Positions 61,143 through 64,000 of a DNA stretch of 64,000 nucleotides are shown in pieces. Positions within the stretch are counted from its first letter, which is position 1; the number at the start of each line of letters is the position of its first letter. The notes under the pieces are model-generated. The model had not been told where the DNA came from. It was given only the letters and a program-made list of their open reading frames with translations, and did not search any database. Where the stretch lies: positions 62,001 to 126,000 of the forward strand of contig WBMZ01010840.1 in assembly GCA_013400975.1 (NCBI GenBank), given 5' to 3'. The DNA is from Atrichornis clamosus (lineage: Eukaryota; Chordata; Aves; Passeriformes; Menuridae). A program made the translations under genes and the position numbers.

Positions 61143-64000
61143 TGTCTAGGGGCCCAGCTGGGCTGTGAAGTGATCCACTGGCATGGTGAGTCAGGGAAAA
61201 GCAGCATAAAAGCTCTGGCACAATCTTACTTCTAAAAACAGAATTTCAGGCCAGGTAATGGAAAAACAATTTATTCTCACACTTTATGAATATTCATGCA
61301 CGCACACGCATGCACTTATCATCACCACTCATGCTTTTCTTGTTCATCCCCATTTCCTTTCACACCAAGCTCTCTTTCTAGCCCAACAGCTTCCAGTCCC
61401 TTTGTTCAGACACTCCAGTCCTTTACTCCTGCCTCACCTTTTTGTTCCCACTCCAGTGACTCCAGTTCTCAACATCTAAACCAGATTTACCCCTGAATCA
61501 CAGTCTCATCACTGCTCTGTGGCAATAAGACAGAAGACAGAGCCCTAAGAGCAAAGGTGATCAGTCTTCCTACTCCCCCATTACACATCAGAAATTTCTT
61601 GTCCTTAATAAGAGCAGCACTACAGCATGAAAGCAACCCTGCAGAGGTACTATTTAGAGTGGAAAGTCAAGCACCACCACAGAATGAAAAGCCAAAATGT
61701 CGGTTGTGGGAGCAGCAGTCGTTTGGCCAGGTGTGTGGGGGTGTTGTGACCCCCACACTGCACCCTGGCCCCAGGTGCACACAGTGTTCTTTCCCAGAGG
61801 GCTCTTTGCTCCCTCAGTGCTCAGCGTACACAGTGCTGTGCTAGTAAGTGGCTATTTATTTTTCTTTCTTGTAGTGGTTCAGCGTGTGGCTCTGTGACAC
61901 ATTTGCTGTATATTAGTCCAAGCTTGCTCTGAAGACAGTCTTTGTTAGTTGCCTCCTGAACTTTTCTGTGGAGTTCATTAATGCAGTACTTGTGTGCCTC
62001 TTAAAAGCTAATTCATTTACTGCCATAGCATGACTGTGAGAGTTGGTTTTCTTTAAATTTTCATTTTGCATGTGGAAAACTGAAACGCAGTGAAATTAGG
62101 ATACAAATATTCCTCTGATTGGGGTGCCCGTTTCCCAGTGCTGAAGGGCTGATTTTGCAGAGTCCTCAGCATTAAGTGGCAGCTTGTGTGTTCAAAGCAC
62201 ATGTCCCTTGGTTTTCTCTTGCAGGCAAGTGCTGCGTATTTCTGGAAATTAGACCCCAAAGTCTATAGCTTGACAGGTTGAAAATAAGCAACGTGCAGTC
62301 TCACCATCTGTGTGAAGTTTGGTTTAAGCTACTTGCCAGGCTGACACAGGGCCTCAGGGGGAGAGGGAGCGCAGGATCTGCTTCTCCAGAGTTGCACCCA
62401 ACAGACTGAACTGAAGGATCATTCCTGTTCTCCATCAGCCATTTGCTTGCCCACCAAGTGTGTGTCCTAGCCCATTTGCTTTCAGTTCTTTATGACCACC
62501 TTGTCTTTCAGTCTACCATGTGGATCCCATCCCCGTGACCCAAGTTTCCAGTGCCCCAGATGGGTTCACCACTAAATCCTCATGTCTCCAATTCGCCTGT
62601 CAAGAGCAGGGAGGAAGCAGCCCTGCAAGCATGGGATGTCAGTCTTTCAAATCCTGGCTCCAGGCTGGCCTAGTGCAGGGACAATAGTGATCACAAGTCA
62701 AAGTTGTAATTACAAAAGCCCTCTGCACCCCATGGCCAAGGCAGGAGATTGTGGGCATTGAACCGTCAACACAAACTGAACAAGTTTATTTATGTTGGGA
62801 GGCCAAGCTAAAGCATGAGGCAATGCTTGTGGCCATTAAAAGCTAAAATTAAATATGTTTCTACAGGGCATGTGTGAATTGCCCTTTCAAAGGCTTGTAA
62901 CTCGGCCAGATGTAGGTGGATTTTTCACAGGACAGCAAAAGACATAAGCAGTGTAAAACCATTTGTTTTATTAAGTGTCGTGTCTCTAATCTAAACTACT
63001 AAACTTTTGGCAAATTTATAGGCAGCTGAAGACATAATTTACAATGCAATATTTTAGGCAGCCTGAACAGCACTGGTTCTGCCATTCCCACCTCTTGCCT
63101 GTGTTTGTGCACCCATGCACTGGGAATTGAGTGCTATAAACAGATGAAACTCACACTGTCAATGTCCCCAAAGAGCAACTGTTTTCCTGCCTTGTCCGAG
63201 CGCATCCCCAGCACCAAGCTACCCATCCCTCTTGTCCTTGGTTCAGCTGTGGCTTTACAACTTGGATGTCCTCCTTGGCTTCTCTCGCTACTGGCTCCTG
63301 AGGTTATTCTGCAACATCTCCCCTGCAGCCCCCCTAGGACCTGCTAATGTACCAGATCCGTCAGCTCCTTTCAATTTCTTTCTCATGTATTCACAGAATT
63401 CTGGTCAAAAGCTGTAAAACTGTTCAACAGCTAACAACCTATATTACTAGATAATGCATACATCACATGATATGCATGTCCCTGAGACACCTACTTTGCT
63501 ATCAAGATGTGTCTTATTCATCATCTGTGTATGGGGGAAGCATCTCCACAGAAGTATTCAGAAATTCTGCATTGATTGAAATAGTTTATAATAAAATAGT
63601 GAATGTAAGCCTTGCACCATAGCTGTTGTGTATTATAGAGCTATTTTATCACAAAGGGGATTTTCACTTTTCTCCCAACACAAGTAGAAATGCACCCCAG
63701 CTACAAACAGAGAAACCTAGGTGCCATCCTTGGGCAGTGGGAAGTGTTCACACGTTTTCAAACTGATTTTTATTTGCTGGTATTTTACTACTTCTGCAGT
63801 AAATTGGCGCTGACTGTGAACCGGCATAAAACATGACCCATAAAAGCAGAAACATATGGCGAAGGAACATTAAGGTCACACTAAGGATAACAACTAGAAA
63901 GGCCTGCCTTGCACAGCCCAGCTGGGCATATGGAGAAACCAGTCTGAATAAATAAAAACCTTACATAAGTCACCCCTGTGAATGGCCCCTTTTGGATCTA

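Larger units (their letters stand above)
53572..64000 (-). other. CLVS1: CLVS1 last intron (part), 10.4 kb
   Basis: Everything right of the CLVS1 exon is read as intron. I found no second CLVS1 exon, so the intron continues past the window. It holds CR1 copies at 56165-57805 (minus) and 58475-58728 (plus) and a (CAG)6 run at 61125-61142. The remaining 59-64 kb stretch shows no recognised repeat family or gene; its many short open frames look like chance. Confidence 0.7.

Noticed and set aside
1..64000. CRISPR arrays, operons, tRNA/rRNA genes or a novel defence-type system
   Set aside because: The window is vertebrate intronic and UTR sequence. No regularly spaced repeats, RNA-gene folds or clustered unspliced genes were found.

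Overview
The window comes from a bird nuclear genome; the species is not resolved. The evidence is spliced vertebrate genes with GT-AG introns, AT-rich introns, many chicken-repeat-1 (CR1) LINE fragments, short avian-type endogenous retroviral LTRs, and no bacterial-style operons, RNA genes or CRISPR arrays. Nearly all open reading frames of 60-150 codons here are chance frames or CR1 remnants. The real coding sequence is split into exons of 42-151 bp, which I read directly from the sequence.

Positions 1 to about 52,345 (+ strand) hold the 3' half of ASPH (aspartate beta-hydroxylase, aspartyl/asparaginyl beta-hydroxylase). Twelve coding exons join in one continuous frame: 2321-2362, 15128-15216, 17252-17338, 20377-20527, 21566-21702, 27085-27183, 27839-27928, 30674-30811, 37158-37293, 38152-38243, 42963-43096 and 48080-48230. 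They encode 447 residues plus a stop: the end of the lysine/glutamate-rich lumenal linker, the TPR-like helical region, and the complete 2-oxoglutarate/Fe(II) oxygenase domain. The two iron-binding histidines, the 2-oxoglutarate-binding arginine and the Cys pair are present. The 5' exons (membrane anchor, junctin/junctate parts) lie upstream of the window. A long 3' UTR follows the stop at 48228-48230.

Positions from about 52,345 to 64,000 (- strand) hold the 3' end of CLVS1 (clavesin-1). A small final coding exon (53571-53484) encodes its characteristic C-terminus. The 3' UTR lies between it and ASPH, and the rest of the window to 64,000 is the CLVS1 last intron. The two genes are therefore tail-to-tail. 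Two AATAAA signals on opposite strands lie 34 bp apart at 52320-52365, a candidate shared bidirectional polyadenylation zone.

The introns hold at least ten CR1 fragments in both orientations, the largest being 40405-42620 and 56165-57805. They also hold one clean solo LTR with TG...CA ends and a perfect 6-bp target duplication (5553-5879), an older minus-strand LTR with some internal sequence joined to a CR1 (about 3300-3925), a 3 x 28 bp tandem repeat with E-box palindromes (24151-24234), and a roughly 300-bp tract of almost only A and C (45767-46062). I found no new defence-like or operon-like system. The most interesting points are the convergent gene ends, the solo LTR, the E-box repeat and the weak ASPH splice donor at 43097.
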